A stretch of 64,000 bases of DNA from Nitrospirota bacterium (GCA_021825365.1 JAKAHR010000004.1:1-64000), one strand, 5' to 3'. Positions 1 through 7,873 are shown, counted from the stretch's first letter. The notes: generated by a model from the letters alone, not told the origin. Translations and numbers: made by a program.

Positions 1-2
1 TT

Positions 3-122
3 AACAGCAAGATTCAGCAGGTGAAGTCAGCAGCACGAGGCTTCAGAAACTTTGAGAATTATAGAATCGCTATACTGTTCTTCTGTGGAAAGATGGACAT
101 GTACCCACAGGAATCCCAGTAG
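3..122 (+). CDS. ISL3-family transposase, C-terminal end (cut by window edge)
   Basis: The open frame runs in from the left edge and ends at a TAG. The 39 visible residues include ARGFRNFENYR followed by ILFFCGKMDMYP. That is the usual tail of DDE transposases of the ISL3 (IS204/IS1001/IS1096/IS1165) family: an ARG(F/Y)RN block, then a CGK(L/M)D block close to the C-terminus. The catalytic DDE core would lie outside the window, so I cannot tell whether the element is intact. No inverted repeat could be fixed with confidence in the 100-150 bases after the stop. The call rests on motif recall, not alignment. Confidence 0.72.
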   Translation, partial: NSKIQQVKSAARGFRNFENYRIAILFFCGKMDMYPQESQ

Positions 123-288
123 AGCCTAACATATAATATACTCGGCAGGTTTTTCCCCCTCCATGGACAGCATCATACCATATTCAGTCATCCTTGGAAA
201 AGGGAAAAAGTCAATGAAATTAAGGAGCATAGTCTTCCTGTAACCGGTATTTTGTGTTATTACGGACCAAAAGCCGGGCAGGTATTTT

Positions 289-486
289 ATGGGGAAATTG
301 TCCAAAGACGGGGAAAGAGTGCTTCCGGAGTTCCAATCGTACCTCATGGAGCGGACCTTGGCGCCTGAAGTCCAGGACCTGCTCGGCCATAAGCACGTAG
401 AAACGACCATGGTCTATACCCATGTGCTCAGGAATATGAGCAACGCCCCGAAGAGCCCGCTTGACCAGCTGTACGAGACAAGCTGA
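289..486 (+). pseudogene. integron-type tyrosine recombinase, C-terminal remnant
   Basis: Residues 22-60 of this short frame read [20 protein letters not shown], followed by KSPLDQL. This is the last conserved stretch of integron integrases and close XerC/D relatives. It holds the LGH box histidine and the YTHVL box with the catalytic tyrosine, and the family often ends in a (V/K)SPLD tail. The rest of the integrase (the first Arg box and the core-binding domain) is missing, and the first 20 residues match nothing I recognise, so it is a truncated relic. It lies next to the ISL3 tail, which suggests that mobile DNA was inserted and deleted here. No attC-like site could be defended nearby. Confidence 0.6.
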
Positions 487-512
487 GAGCATAGCGCCGG
501 GGGCCGACTCTG

Positions 513-554
513 GGATTCCGGAATCCGGACAGGCCTGCCTGCCGGAAGGCAGGC
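513..554. repeat. paired palindromes in the relic region
   Basis: A perfect 14-bp palindrome (GGATTCCGGAATCC, 513-526) is followed 10 bases later by a 7-bp stem with a GGAA tetraloop (GCCTGCC / GGCAGGC, 537-554). They lie between the integrase relic and the lipid-kinase gene, outside any credible gene. They resemble the short hairpin-forming intergenic repeats common in GC-rich genomes. A role as terminator is unlikely because no T-run follows on either strand. Confidence 0.5.
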
Positions 555-685
555 TACCGCCGGCGGCTGCTTCAGCTGCAGCGAAAAGAGAGTGCTCCCC
601 GAGGAGTCCCCATACGTTGATCCCCGCATGGTTGTGCATCCGCCGATAGTCTACCCAAGAGATGGAACTTCTGTAAAGAGGGAGA

Positions 686-1558
686 TCAGCAGATCAGCCG
701 CAGCGCATCAGGTGAGACCGTGATCCTGGCCGGAGTTGTGCCGAGATAATCGCCGTCGACCTGGATATGCGCCTCGCCCGACACCTCGATCTCATCCGCC
801 TTCACGTACACCACATCATCGTATCCCAGGTGCGTGCCGCGCACAATGCCGAAGACATACCGCAGCAGGTCAATGCGCCTCTTGCCCCTGAAGATGCAGG
901 CATACAGATGCGGATCCGTCAGGGACGCGTCAGGGGTCGCCCTGAAATGGCCGCCGTACTTGCTCGCCTTGCCGATGATCGCCTGGTATCCCTGGTACGC
1001 CTTCCCGTCGATCAGGAGCCTCAACTCCGATTGACCGTAAGAGGCAAGACTGCGGATGCCGCTGAGCACATACGCCAACTCCCCTGACACCTTCTTGATG
1101 GAGGGATTCATGCCATGAACGGCGTCTCCGTCAAAGCCGATCCCTGCCATGAGACAGAAATACCGCTCACCGCCGCCGAAGGAGATCCTCCCGAGGGATA
1201 CCCGCCGCGGCTGCCTCGTCGCTGCCGCTTCAACCGCAGCGGCAACATCCTCCGGGATGCATAGTTCCTTTGCCAGGACATTCGTCGTGCCCAAAGGGAT
1301 GACGCCCAGGGGGACGCACGAGCCGGCGAGACCGTTGATCACCTCATTAATCGTCCCGTCCCCTCCGGCCGCAACAACAAGCCCCGGGTCGAGCCGCCTG
1401 TATTCAGCCGCAAGCCGCTCGGCGTCTCCGCGCCGGCGCGTCAGGATCAGCTCCGCATCGTATCCCCTCTGACGGAAGAGCTCCGCTGCCCGCTCCATCG
1501 TGCGAAGCGATGAGCCGCGGGCAACGGGATTACCGATGATGATCGCCGATGATCTCAT
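686..1558 (-). CDS. diacylglycerol/lipid kinase family protein (YegS/DagK type)
   Basis: About 290 residues, the usual length for soluble ATP-dependent lipid kinases related to DgkB and YegS. They phosphorylate diacylglycerol or a similar lipid at the inner membrane face. The nucleotide-binding motif GGDGTINEV sits at residues 65-73 and NPVARG at 10-15; a later PLGTTNVLAKEL block matches the family's GTxNxxA motif. I chose the ATG at 1558 because GGGGAG lies upstream and the protein then begins at the conserved strand; an upstream in-frame start at 1618 would add 20 unconserved residues. It overlaps the 3' end of bioW by 29 bp and is the last gene of the leftward acyP-bioB-bioW run. The true substrate cannot be read from sequence. 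Confidence 0.88.
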   Translation of the reverse strand: MRSSAIIIGNPVARGSSLRTMERAAELFRQRGYDAELILTRRRGDAERLAAEYRRLDPGLVVAAGGDGTINEVINGLAGSCVPLGVIPLGTTNVLAKELCIPEDVAAAVEAAATRQPRRVSLGRISFGGGERYFCLMAGIGFDGDAVHGMNPSIKKVSGELAYVLSGIRSLASYGQSELRLLIDGKAYQGYQAIIGKASKYGGHFRATPDASLTDPHLYACIFRGKRRIDLLRYVFGIVRGTHLGYDDVVYVKADEIEVSGEAHIQVDGDYLGTTPARITVSPDALRLIC

Positions 1559-2342
1559 GGAGCGAACATTCTCCCCTGCATCCGGACACGCGGCCGATGA
1601 CGACCGGAGCGTTCTCAAGATAGGCTACCGTCTTTTGTATGTCAGCCCCGGGGCCGAGGAAGAAGACCCTGCCTCCCGCATGGCTCCCCTTTCCCTTAAT
1701 GTGCGGGATCCTGATATACCCAAACCTCCGGGAGGCTACGTATCCGGTGGTGTAATCAGAATCGTCTGATATGCAGAGTTCAGCCTCTACCGGTTTCCAG
1801 AAGGCGACCTTGGATGCAAGGATAATCGCCTCCCTGACCGTATCCGTGCAGATCCCCCGATGGGACAGACGAGAGGACAAGAGCCTGCCGGCCTCCCTGC
1901 CGGTGCCAATCCTCGATGCGCGCACCCCCCGCTTCCTGTCAGGCTCCATCCTCTTTCCGGTGGCAGCATCCATGAGACAGGCGCCACGCATCGCTGCCTG
2001 CGCACGGACGACGCGGAAGGCGCTCACAGCGGCCCTGTCGGATATGCCCAGCTCCCGGAGGAGCGCCCTGATATGCCCCTCCGCCTCTTCCGTGGAGCTG
2101 CACCGGAGTGTTGCAACCGGCAGGGAGCTGATGAGCCGCGGCCTTTCCCTTATCCTCTCGACCGTAAGGACAATGCGGTCAGGCTCCCCCTTGGGATGGC
2201 TCGTCGCCCTCCGGAGATATTTCCCCGCGATCCGGTCCAGCTCCCCTTCCTCGTATATACCTTCGGCCCCGGAGATATGCACCTCTTCCGCCCCCCGTTG
2301 CCGCGAAGCCCTCATGCGTATGCTCAGCATCTTCCCCATCAT
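1530..2342 (-). CDS. bioW: 6-carboxyhexanoate-CoA ligase (pimeloyl-CoA synthase)
   Basis: BioW joins pimelate and CoA using ATP, giving pimeloyl-CoA, the first dedicated precursor of biotin in bacteria that lack BioC/BioH. Recognisable blocks in order: SIRMRAS near the N-terminus, HISGAEGIYEE, a central EPDRKRGVRASR, CISDDSDYTTGYVA and KGSHAGGRVFFL. The spacing and total length (about 270) fit the family. The ATG at 2342 has GGAG six bases upstream and is preferred over the GTG at 2366; the adjacent ATG at 2339 is equally possible. It lies about 120 bp after bioB in the same direction. No bioF, bioA or bioD is in the window, so the rest of the pathway must be elsewhere. Confidence 0.92.
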   Translation of the reverse strand: MMGKMLSIRMRASRQRGAEEVHISGAEGIYEEGELDRIAGKYLRRATSHPKGEPDRIVLTVERIRERPRLISSLPVATLRCSSTEEAEGHIRALLRELGISDRAAVSAFRVVRAQAAMRGACLMDAATGKRMEPDRKRGVRASRIGTGREAGRLLSSRLSHRGICTDTVREAIILASKVAFWKPVEAELCISDDSDYTTGYVASRRFGYIRIPHIKGKGSHAGGRVFFLGPGADIQKTVAYLENAPVVIGRVSGCRGECSLHEIIGDHHR

Positions 2343-2464
2343 CCAGTGCTCCGGTTCACTCGCCACAGCATGGCTGCGGGGCGGCGGCGCGCGACTTCGA
2401 TATCTTTCGGCAACGGTTTCCGGAGGAAAGAGGGCGGGCGTGAATAAAATGGGCCACGATCACG

Positions 2465-3424
2465 CTACGTCCTCAGCCCGCAGCGGCTGATAAGGCTGAG
2501 GTCATCCTCGAACCTCCTGCCCGTTGTTGTCAGATAATTCCCGGTCAGCAGGCCGTCGGCGCCGGCAAGAAAGACAAACGCATTCATCTCGCCGAGGGTC
2601 TGTATCCGCCCGCCGCAGATCCGAATCTCCTTCTCAGGGAGCATGAACCGGTAGATGCTCACGATCTTGAGCGCCTCAAGCGGGTCGAGAGGGCCGCGGG
2701 TCCCCAGGCCCGTGCCGGCGATGGGCGTAAGGAAATTTATGGGCACGGAATCAGGCCCGATATCCCGCAGGGCCGATGCCATATCGATGCGGTCCTCCCA
2801 TGTCTCGCCGAGTCCGAAGATCCCGCCGGAACAAAGCGAAAGCCCCAGCGACTGCACCGCCTTTATGGTTGCAAGCTTATCCTTATAGGAATGCGTGCTG
2901 CAGATCCTTGGAAAGAAGGCCTCGGACGTTTCGAGGTTGTGATGGTAACGCTCCAGTCCCGCGTCCTTCAGAAGCAGCAGTTCATCGCGATCAAGCAGGC
3001 CGAGGGTTGAGCAGGGCAGCAACCCCATCGATCTCACCCGCGAGATCATGCCGGCGATCCTCACCAGGTCCCTCGCCGAGGCCTTCCTCCCGCTGGTGAC
3101 GATGCAGAAACGCCGCGCCCCGCCCTGTTTCGCCTCTGCCGCCTTTTTCAGGACATCCTCTTCCCCCATCAGGGAATAGGCATCTATCGGGGCGGAGCTC
3201 TTTGCGGACTGGGCGCAGTAGGCGCAGTCCTCGGGACAGGCCCCTGACTTCGCGTTGACGATGGCGCAGAGGTCGATGCGGCCTCCCCTGAAGCGGTCCC
3301 TTATCCGGTTGGCGGCAGAGAAGAGATCAAAGATCGCCTGGCCTGAGGCAGCCGCAAGGGACAGCGCCTCATCCCTTTGCAGAGGAGTTCCGGAAAGGAC
3401 TTTTTTTTCAAGGTCCCTGATCAT
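2465..3424 (-). CDS. bioB: biotin synthase (radical SAM)
   Basis: BioB inserts sulfur into dethiobiotin using a SAM-cleaving [4Fe-4S] cluster and a sacrificial [2Fe-2S] cluster. The radical SAM motif CPEDCAYC gives Cys63, Cys67 and Cys70 (numbering from the chosen start). YHHNLETS, CSGGIFGLGE and the closing GADGLLTGNYLTT are BioB hallmarks. At 319 residues it has normal length. The ATG at 3424 puts the start just before the RDLEKKVL helix where BioB proteins begin; an upstream TTG at 3460 has no ribosome site. It lies 50 bp after the MshEN-domain gene and ahead of bioW. Confidence 0.96.
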   Translation of the reverse strand: MIRDLEKKVLSGTPLQRDEALSLAAASGQAIFDLFSAANRIRDRFRGGRIDLCAIVNAKSGACPEDCAYCAQSAKSSAPIDAYSLMGEEDVLKKAAEAKQGGARRFCIVTSGRKASARDLVRIAGMISRVRSMGLLPCSTLGLLDRDELLLLKDAGLERYHHNLETSEAFFPRICSTHSYKDKLATIKAVQSLGLSLCSGGIFGLGETWEDRIDMASALRDIGPDSVPINFLTPIAGTGLGTRGPLDPLEALKIVSIYRFMLPEKEIRICGGRIQTLGEMNAFVFLAGADGLLTGNYLTTTGRRFEDDLSLISRCGLRT

Positions 3425-3474
3425 ACGCGGTATTCTTGCAGACAGGCAGATGAATGGCAAACCAGCATGAAGGC

Positions 3475-4161
3475 CTATGACTTCCGCGACCTGATATGCT
3501 GGAGCAGCTCTTCCCTCGTGAAGACCCCCTTCGAGACAAGGAGGTCGATGAGGGACTCGATCACCGCCTTTTGGGAAACCTCGGCCCTCGGCCTCGCATC
3601 AGGATCTTTTGTCTCCAGCCCGACCGGTCTCTCGATCACCGTTTTTTCGGTCACATCGGCAGGCGGCGGGGTCAGGGAACGGCTCGCCCTCATCGCTATC
3701 CTCTCCCTCTCGACGGATATCTTGCCCTCGTAATGGATATCAATCGCCCTGTTGATCTCCGACTCCAGGGCGAGGACAGGTTTCACCCTCACGCCGAGCA
3801 TGAACTGGATGTCATCGATCATCTTGAGGTCAGTCGGGTCGGCGGTCGCCACCTTGAGCGTCCTGCTGCCTTCAAAACCAAGGGGAAAGATGCAGAACTT
3901 CCTGGCAACATCCACCCGCACCAGTTTCATGACCTCATCGGGCGGACGTTGCACATCTCCCAGAGAGACGGAGGGGAGTCCCAGTTGCTGTTCGACGACC
4001 GCAAGCACCTGGTCTTCGGTCACAAAGCCCTTCTTGATCAGGATCGCCCCGAGCCTTCCGCCCCATTCCCCCTGGTACGACAGGGCCGACTTCAGCTGAA
4101 AATCATCGATAACCCCGGCCTCCTGCAGGATTTCGCCGAGCTTCCTCGTATCCTTCTTCAC
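3475..4161 (-). CDS. stand-alone MshEN/GspE N-terminal domain protein
   Basis: 228 residues, of which the first ~150 match the N-terminal domain of type II secretion/type IV pilus ATPases (GspE, PilB, MshE): LGEILQEAGVI, then LGAILIKKGFVTEDQ, LGLP, and a DPTDLKMIDDIQF block. In MshE this domain binds cyclic di-GMP. The protein has no Walker A or B motif, so it cannot be a secretion ATPase itself. The last ~60 residues (VIESLIDLLVSKGVFTREELL) form a separate helical piece found in other PilB-N-like proteins. GTG start with GAGAGGT upstream. It lies 24 bp after the acylphosphatase gene. A role as a c-di-GMP effector is inference. Confidence 0.8.
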   Translation of the reverse strand: MKKDTRKLGEILQEAGVIDDFQLKSALSYQGEWGGRLGAILIKKGFVTEDQVLAVVEQQLGLPSVSLGDVQRPPDEVMKLVRVDVARKFCIFPLGFEGSRTLKVATADPTDLKMIDDIQFMLGVRVKPVLALESEINRAIDIHYEGKISVERERIAMRASRSLTPPPADVTEKTVIERPVGLETKDPDARPRAEVSQKAVIESLIDLLVSKGVFTREELLQHIRSRKS

Positions 4162-4185
4162 GCAGCACCTCTCTGATTTATGGTG

Positions 4186-4464
4186 TTAGTGCCGGACATC
4201 AAATCCATGGAACTCTCCGGTGAAATTCTCCCAGATCACCTCAACCTGCTCGACATGGGCGCCTGCCGGACCTCTCCTGCATTCGCCGATCGCCTGTTCG
4301 ATCAGGTCACGCCTGCCCTCGAAGACCGCCTCGACCCTTCCGTCGCAGAGGTTGCGCACCCATCCGCTCAGGCCGAGCGCTGCGGCGATATTCCGGGTGA
4401 AGGCCCGGAAAAAGACGCCCTGCACCCTGCCGCTGGCGTATAGGTGGGCGCGTGCGGTATTCAT
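4186..4464 (-). CDS. acyP: acylphosphatase
   Basis: 92 residues, the standard size of this small cytosolic enzyme that hydrolyses carboxyl-phosphate bonds such as acetyl phosphate. The phosphate-binding loop GRVQGVFFR is at residues 12-20 with the catalytic Arg at 20, and GWVRNLCDGRVE supplies the catalytic Asn of the family. The ATG follows a -10 element by only six bases, so the transcript may be leaderless. It heads the leftward run into the MshEN protein, bioB, bioW and the lipid kinase. Confidence 0.94.
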   Translation of the reverse strand: MNTARAHLYASGRVQGVFFRAFTRNIAAALGLSGWVRNLCDGRVEAVFEGRRDLIEQAIGECRRGPAGAHVEQVEVIWENFTGEFHGFDVRH

Positions 4465-4470
4465 GGGGTT

Positions 4471-4479
4471 ATTATAGCA
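4471..4479 (-). promoter_or_regulatory. extended -10 promoter abutting acyP
   Basis: On the minus strand TGCTATAAT (a TG-extended -10) is followed by exactly six bases and then the acyP ATG. A start site 6-7 bases below the hexamer would fall on the A of ATG. No good -35 is visible, as is usual for extended -10 promoters. Confidence 0.6.
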
Positions 4480-4568
4480 AATGAAGGAAGAGGGCTGCTT
4501 TCAGAAGAAAGGCAGCGCACTGCGGCAGATACTTTGTTCAGTCCGGAACAGAACTCCGTCGGCCTATC

Positions 4569-5711
4569 TCATATCTTCGTGACGATAAACTGAATCGCTG
4601 CTGAAACAGTCTGTCCGTCGCAGGTCACCGAGATATCCGCGAATATCGTAAACGACGTTCCATCCCACGGCCTGTAGCTGACGACCCAGGGGGCGCAGGT
4701 GCATCCTGCTGCCTGGCACTCCTGCTGAAAGGACTGACTGGAAGCGGCATTAAATGCGTTCAGCAGGTCGTTTGCAAACTGGTTGATGTCAACGTTCCCC
4801 TCGACAAAAGATCCGCCGCTCTGACAGGTCCCCGCAGCGCAGACCTGGACGCTGATGCTGTAGTTGCCTGTCGGGATGTCGGACGGGAAACCGGCCGGCA
4901 GCGGGGGGGGAGGCGTTGGTGGCGTTGGTGGCGTGGGTGGTGTCGGCGGCGCCGGAGGGGTCGGAGGGGGCGTGTTCACCTTTACTGACTGCCATGATCC
5001 GGTTTTGGTCCCCGGCATCTGCTGACATCCGCCCTGTGTCGTACCCGTTGCGGTAAAGGTCCCGTCGGCGATGGTCCCGTCAGCGGAAACCGTGCCTGAT
5101 GCCACCACGTCTGCACAGTCCTTGCCGGTAAAAAAGTTCAGCTGTATCGTATTGCCGAAAACGGTCCCGCTCCCGGTAAAGTCACCGGAGAGAACAAGAG
5201 AATTTCCAACCTGCGTATAGGTGACAACGTCGGTGTGGCTTGCGTTGTCCCAGCCCGGATGCACCACCTTCCAGTACCCGGAAACACTGATCCCCAGCAC
5301 GACATCAACGCTCCTGGGCGTCCCGTCGAGGTCAACGAAGGCATCTCCCTGATGGACTGTCGTCCCCGCGGCATCCAGTGTCTCGACAATAACGCGCCTG
5401 TCGGGACCGTTGGGCACATCGAAATTCTCGACCGCAACCGTGACCTCGTTTGCGAGTCTCGACGAGTCATGGGAAAGCAGGATCGCCGTTGTCGGCGGGG
5501 CCAACGCATCCACGGTCCTGATGATCGTCTCCATGCCGGGGCCGGAGATCCTGATCCTCACCTTTGCGACCGTGCCCGCAGCCGCCGGCATCTTTATGCT
5601 CAGGGCGGTCACCTTCGCGGACGAAGAGCCGCCTCCGCAGGTGATGTTCATCAGCGAAAACAGCGCTACGACGACTATCGCGATCGAGGACCGGAGCCTT
5701 CCGATGTTCAT
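4569..5711 (-). CDS. exported lipoprotein-like protein with proline/threonine repeat
   Basis: 380 residues of unknown function. The N-terminus has a clear signal (IAIVVVALFSLMNITCGGGSSS in two parts: hydrophobic core, then CGGGSSS), typical of lipoproteins although the lipobox itself is weak. Residues ~30-250 are beta-rich with internal GTVSADGTIADG-type turns. A PPTPP linker of about 25 residues follows, then a ~115-residue Cys-rich C-terminal domain (CAAGTCQSG, CQAAGCTC, a late Cys) likely to form disulfides. The ATG overlaps the stop of the FecR-domain gene by 4 bp, so the two are translationally coupled. The linker is encoded by near-perfect 9-bp repeats and a C8 tract (see findings). Confidence 0.7.
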   Translation of the reverse strand: MNIGRLRSSIAIVVVALFSLMNITCGGGSSSAKVTALSIKMPAAAGTVAKVRIRISGPGMETIIRTVDALAPPTTAILLSHDSSRLANEVTVAVENFDVPNGPDRRVIVETLDAAGTTVHQGDAFVDLDGTPRSVDVVLGISVSGYWKVVHPGWDNASHTDVVTYTQVGNSLVLSGDFTGSGTVFGNTIQLNFFTGKDCADVVASGTVSADGTIADGTFTATGTTQGGCQQMPGTKTGSWQSVKVNTPPPTPPAPPTPPTPPTPPTPPPPLPAGFPSDIPTGNYSISVQVCAAGTCQSGGSFVEGNVDINQFANDLLNAFNAASSQSFQQECQAAGCTCAPWVVSYRPWDGTSFTIFADISVTCDGQTVSAAIQFIVTKI

Positions 5712-6436
5712 GGTATTACCACCCTCACGGCCAGCGGAGTTGTCTTGATCCCCGGGGGTTGCAGGTTCACCGGGGGCGCCTGGATGATGAGCAGAGGAGC
5801 GGGGGATGTCACATCAGCGGTCTCGGCGGACGAGGCCGGCACCGCCGTCTTCAGCGCTGCGGCGGGCTTTGGAGACGGCAGAGGATGCCCCGCTGTCACC
5901 GTTATCGTCATGCCCGCCCTCAGGGAGACCTTTCCGCTTATCGTCGGATCGATGCTCCTGATGTCCACCTCCCCCTCCAGGCAGGTGATTGTCGTAAATG
6001 CCCTTCCGTCCGTCGCGCCTGTTTCGAAGTCGATGACCGTGCCCCTGGCGGCCGCGACCGCGGTGGGCGTGTGGACTTCAAATTCGGACTTGCCGACAAC
6101 AGACCGTATCTTGCCGTCTATGAGGTTGAAGATCGACTTTCCTCCCCTGTCCTTCCTGTACAGGAATTCCCGGATCACCACCTTCGACTTCTCTCCCAGG
6201 GTGAGGACGCTGTCGTCGATGAAGAGCATCTTTGCCTTTGATTTCTCCTTCGTCTCGACCCCGTCATTCAGCAGGATCCCGTCCTTCAGCTTCGCCTCGA
6301 TCACCTTCGCGTCCCGCGCGATCAACGCGCCGCCCTTGAGGGCCACCACGGCGCCCACGTTTTCAGCCGCCTGCGACGCTGCCGCAAGCGCGGAATAAAG
6401 CACGACCACCAGCGCGATCAGCCATGTCCTGCCCAT
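5708..6436 (-). CDS. exported FecR-domain protein
   Basis: 242 residues. The signal peptide (WLIALVVVLYSALAAASQA) is followed by a FecR domain at about residues 25-150: VGAVVALKGG, DGILLNDGVETKEKSKA, LTLGEKSKVVI, FNLIDGKIRSVVG, FEVHTPTAVAAARGT. FecR domains of this kind are periplasmic. In TonB systems they relay a signal to a sigma factor, but here there is no sigma factor or TonB receptor nearby. The C-terminal ~80 residues are a Pro/Ala-rich tail. The ATG at 6436 lies 2 bp after the barrel-protein stop and has GAGG upstream; it is preferred over a GTG inside that gene. It may help assemble or anchor the neighbouring outer-membrane and lipoprotein partners (inference). Confidence 0.85.
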   Translation of the reverse strand: MGRTWLIALVVVLYSALAAASQAAENVGAVVALKGGALIARDAKVIEAKLKDGILLNDGVETKEKSKAKMLFIDDSVLTLGEKSKVVIREFLYRKDRGGKSIFNLIDGKIRSVVGKSEFEVHTPTAVAAARGTVIDFETGATDGRAFTTITCLEGEVDIRSIDPTISGKVSLRAGMTITVTAGHPLPSPKPAAALKTAVPASSAETADVTSPAPLLIIQAPPVNLQPPGIKTTPLAVRVVIP

Positions 6437-6437
6437 T

Positions 6438-7721
6438 CTAAAACCTCGCCGTAAGGAATACACTGGTTATCGCCCTCTTGTAATCAAAGACATCGATATT
6501 CGATTGGTTGCGCACAAACAACTGGCCGAGGACGATACTGAACCGGTCCGACAGTTTTTTCGTCAGGGCCAGGGAGTACGTAGCCACCTTGTCATGCCGT
6601 GCATTTCCCGATATCGACGGGTCAATCCCTATGTACTTCTTGTCGTAATATTCTCCATAGAGGTCAGCGCCGAGACCCTCGAGAAGCCTGATCGTGAGAC
6701 TTGCAAAGCCCTTGTTCCCCCGGTAGGCCCAAAAATCGTTTCTCGTGGAATCCCGGTCATGGGCGAACCCTACCCTCGCCTGCACCGTACCGCTCAGGGG
6801 CAGATACTGGGTGATCCCGGCAAGATTATTCGACCCCGTCCTGTCGGAATTCGAAGGGAACATCTCGTCATCCATGAAATGGGACTTGCTGTAGCTGTAA
6901 TAGGCTGCAGTCGAAAAGCCCTTCCCCTCGTTCAGCACGAGTGCGGGCGTAACCGTGTGGGCATAGTCATACCCCTTCCCGCCCACGTGCACGTATTCAA
7001 AGGTATAGTTTCCTTTCAGGGATAACCCCGGAGAGAGTTCGTAGACCGCATCGAAGCCGGCCGCCTGCGTAGTGATGTTGAAGTCGGAAAGCTTTGCGTG
7101 AAGGCTCTGATAGAGGCTGTAGCTGACTATCCCCTTAAAGCTCTTTGTTGAAACCAGATCGTACTGGCCCCTGACATACGCCAGCGCACTCCAGTCGGAT
7201 TTCTTTGATATGCCTTCAGGGAGCGGCTCATTGTCCGCACCGAGTATGACATTGCTGTCGTACTGGATGCCCACCGCCGCATCCAGTCTCCATCTCCGGC
7301 CTTCCCTCTTCCCGATACTCTGGAGATAGTTCCTCGCCTCAGCCGAATACCCGCTTTCGGGTGCAAGTTCGATAGTATTCTCGAAATAGTCCCTCGCCTC
7401 GGGGTATATGCCCTTGTTCAGGTAATGGACTCCGAGCTGGAGATTCGGACGCGGGTCGGCGGGGTCCATGCGAAGCGCCTTCTTGAGCATGCCTTCGCCC
7501 TCTTTCATGCCCTTCCTGCTGAGGGTGATGCCCAGATAAAGCGTTGCGTCGTAATCGTCGGGCTTTTCTTTCAGTGCTGCGCGGAAGGACTCTTCAGCCG
7601 CGGTGTAGTCCTTCTGGTCCAAGCTGGTCCTGCCTGCCGAGACATAACGATCATAGGCGTTCTCGGCTGCAGCGGATGCGGAAAAAACGACCATTACAAC
7701 AAGCGCCCAAAAATATCTCAC
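6438..7721 (-). CDS. TPR plus outer-membrane beta-barrel protein
   Basis: 427 residues. After a signal peptide (residues 1-20) come three to four TPR units (~25-140: AEESFRAALKEKPDDYDATLYLG, split over two helices, and similar). From ~150 to the end there are many alternating strands ending in SVFLTARF, the terminal Phe of outer-membrane barrels. The TPR-then-barrel layout resembles Slam/DUF560-type surface-protein exporters, but identity to Slam is not established. GTG start with GGGGGG upstream and a promoter just ahead; it is the first gene of a three-gene set with the FecR-domain protein and the repeat lipoprotein. A role in moving or displaying that lipoprotein is an attractive inference. 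Confidence 0.8.
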   Translation of the reverse strand: MRYFWALVVMVVFSASAAAENAYDRYVSAGRTSLDQKDYTAAEESFRAALKEKPDDYDATLYLGITLSRKGMKEGEGMLKKALRMDPADPRPNLQLGVHYLNKGIYPEARDYFENTIELAPESGYSAEARNYLQSIGKREGRRWRLDAAVGIQYDSNVILGADNEPLPEGISKKSDWSALAYVRGQYDLVSTKSFKGIVSYSLYQSLHAKLSDFNITTQAAGFDAVYELSPGLSLKGNYTFEYVHVGGKGYDYAHTVTPALVLNEGKGFSTAAYYSYSKSHFMDDEMFPSNSDRTGSNNLAGITQYLPLSGTVQARVGFAHDRDSTRNDFWAYRGNKGFASLTIRLLEGLGADLYGEYYDKKYIGIDPSISGNARHDKVATYSLALTKKLSDRFSIVLGQLFVRNQSNIDVFDYKRAITSVFLTARF

Positions 7722-7739
7722 TCGCCCCCCTGAGCCTAC

Positions 7740-7768
7740 TTTTTAACAAAACGCCGGCAATTTGTCAA
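7740..7768 (-). promoter_or_regulatory. sigma-70 promoter of the barrel/FecR/lipoprotein operon
   Basis: Minus strand: TTGACA (7768-7763), 17-base spacer, TAAAAA (7745-7740). The predicted start site leaves a leader of about 12 bases before the GTG at 7721, enough for the G-rich ribosome site. Confidence 0.6.
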
Positions 7769-7799
7769 GGTTATTCTCCGGGTCTATTCTCCGGAAGGC

Positions 7800-7858
7800 G
7801 GCACTTCCATGGACTCCAAGGGGGAAGTGCCGGGAGGGCAGGCGATCCCCGCCCTCCC
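7800..7858 (-). terminator. two GC-rich hairpins below the His-rich protein gene
   Basis: Stem GGGAGGGC/GCCCTCCC (7832-7839 with 7851-7858) lies 15 bp past the stop of the leftward His-rich protein gene. A second stem GGCACTTCC/GGAAGTGCC (7800-7808 with 7823-7831) follows at once. Neither has a clear T-run, so factor-independent stopping is uncertain, but they separate this gene from the next promoter. Confidence 0.5.
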
Positions 7859-7873
7859 TGAATCGGTTATAAC

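Noticed and set aside
229-245. GTCTTCCTGTAA resembling an ISL3 terminal inverted repeat
   Set aside because: Orientation is that of an element starting, not ending, here, and no partner repeat or target duplication is visible.
487-720. Frame staying open after the integrase relic, containing VDPRMVVHPPIVYPRDG
   Set aside because: No family match that I can recall, no start or ribosome site, and it runs into the 3' end of the lipid-kinase gene. Possibly a relic, but not supportable.
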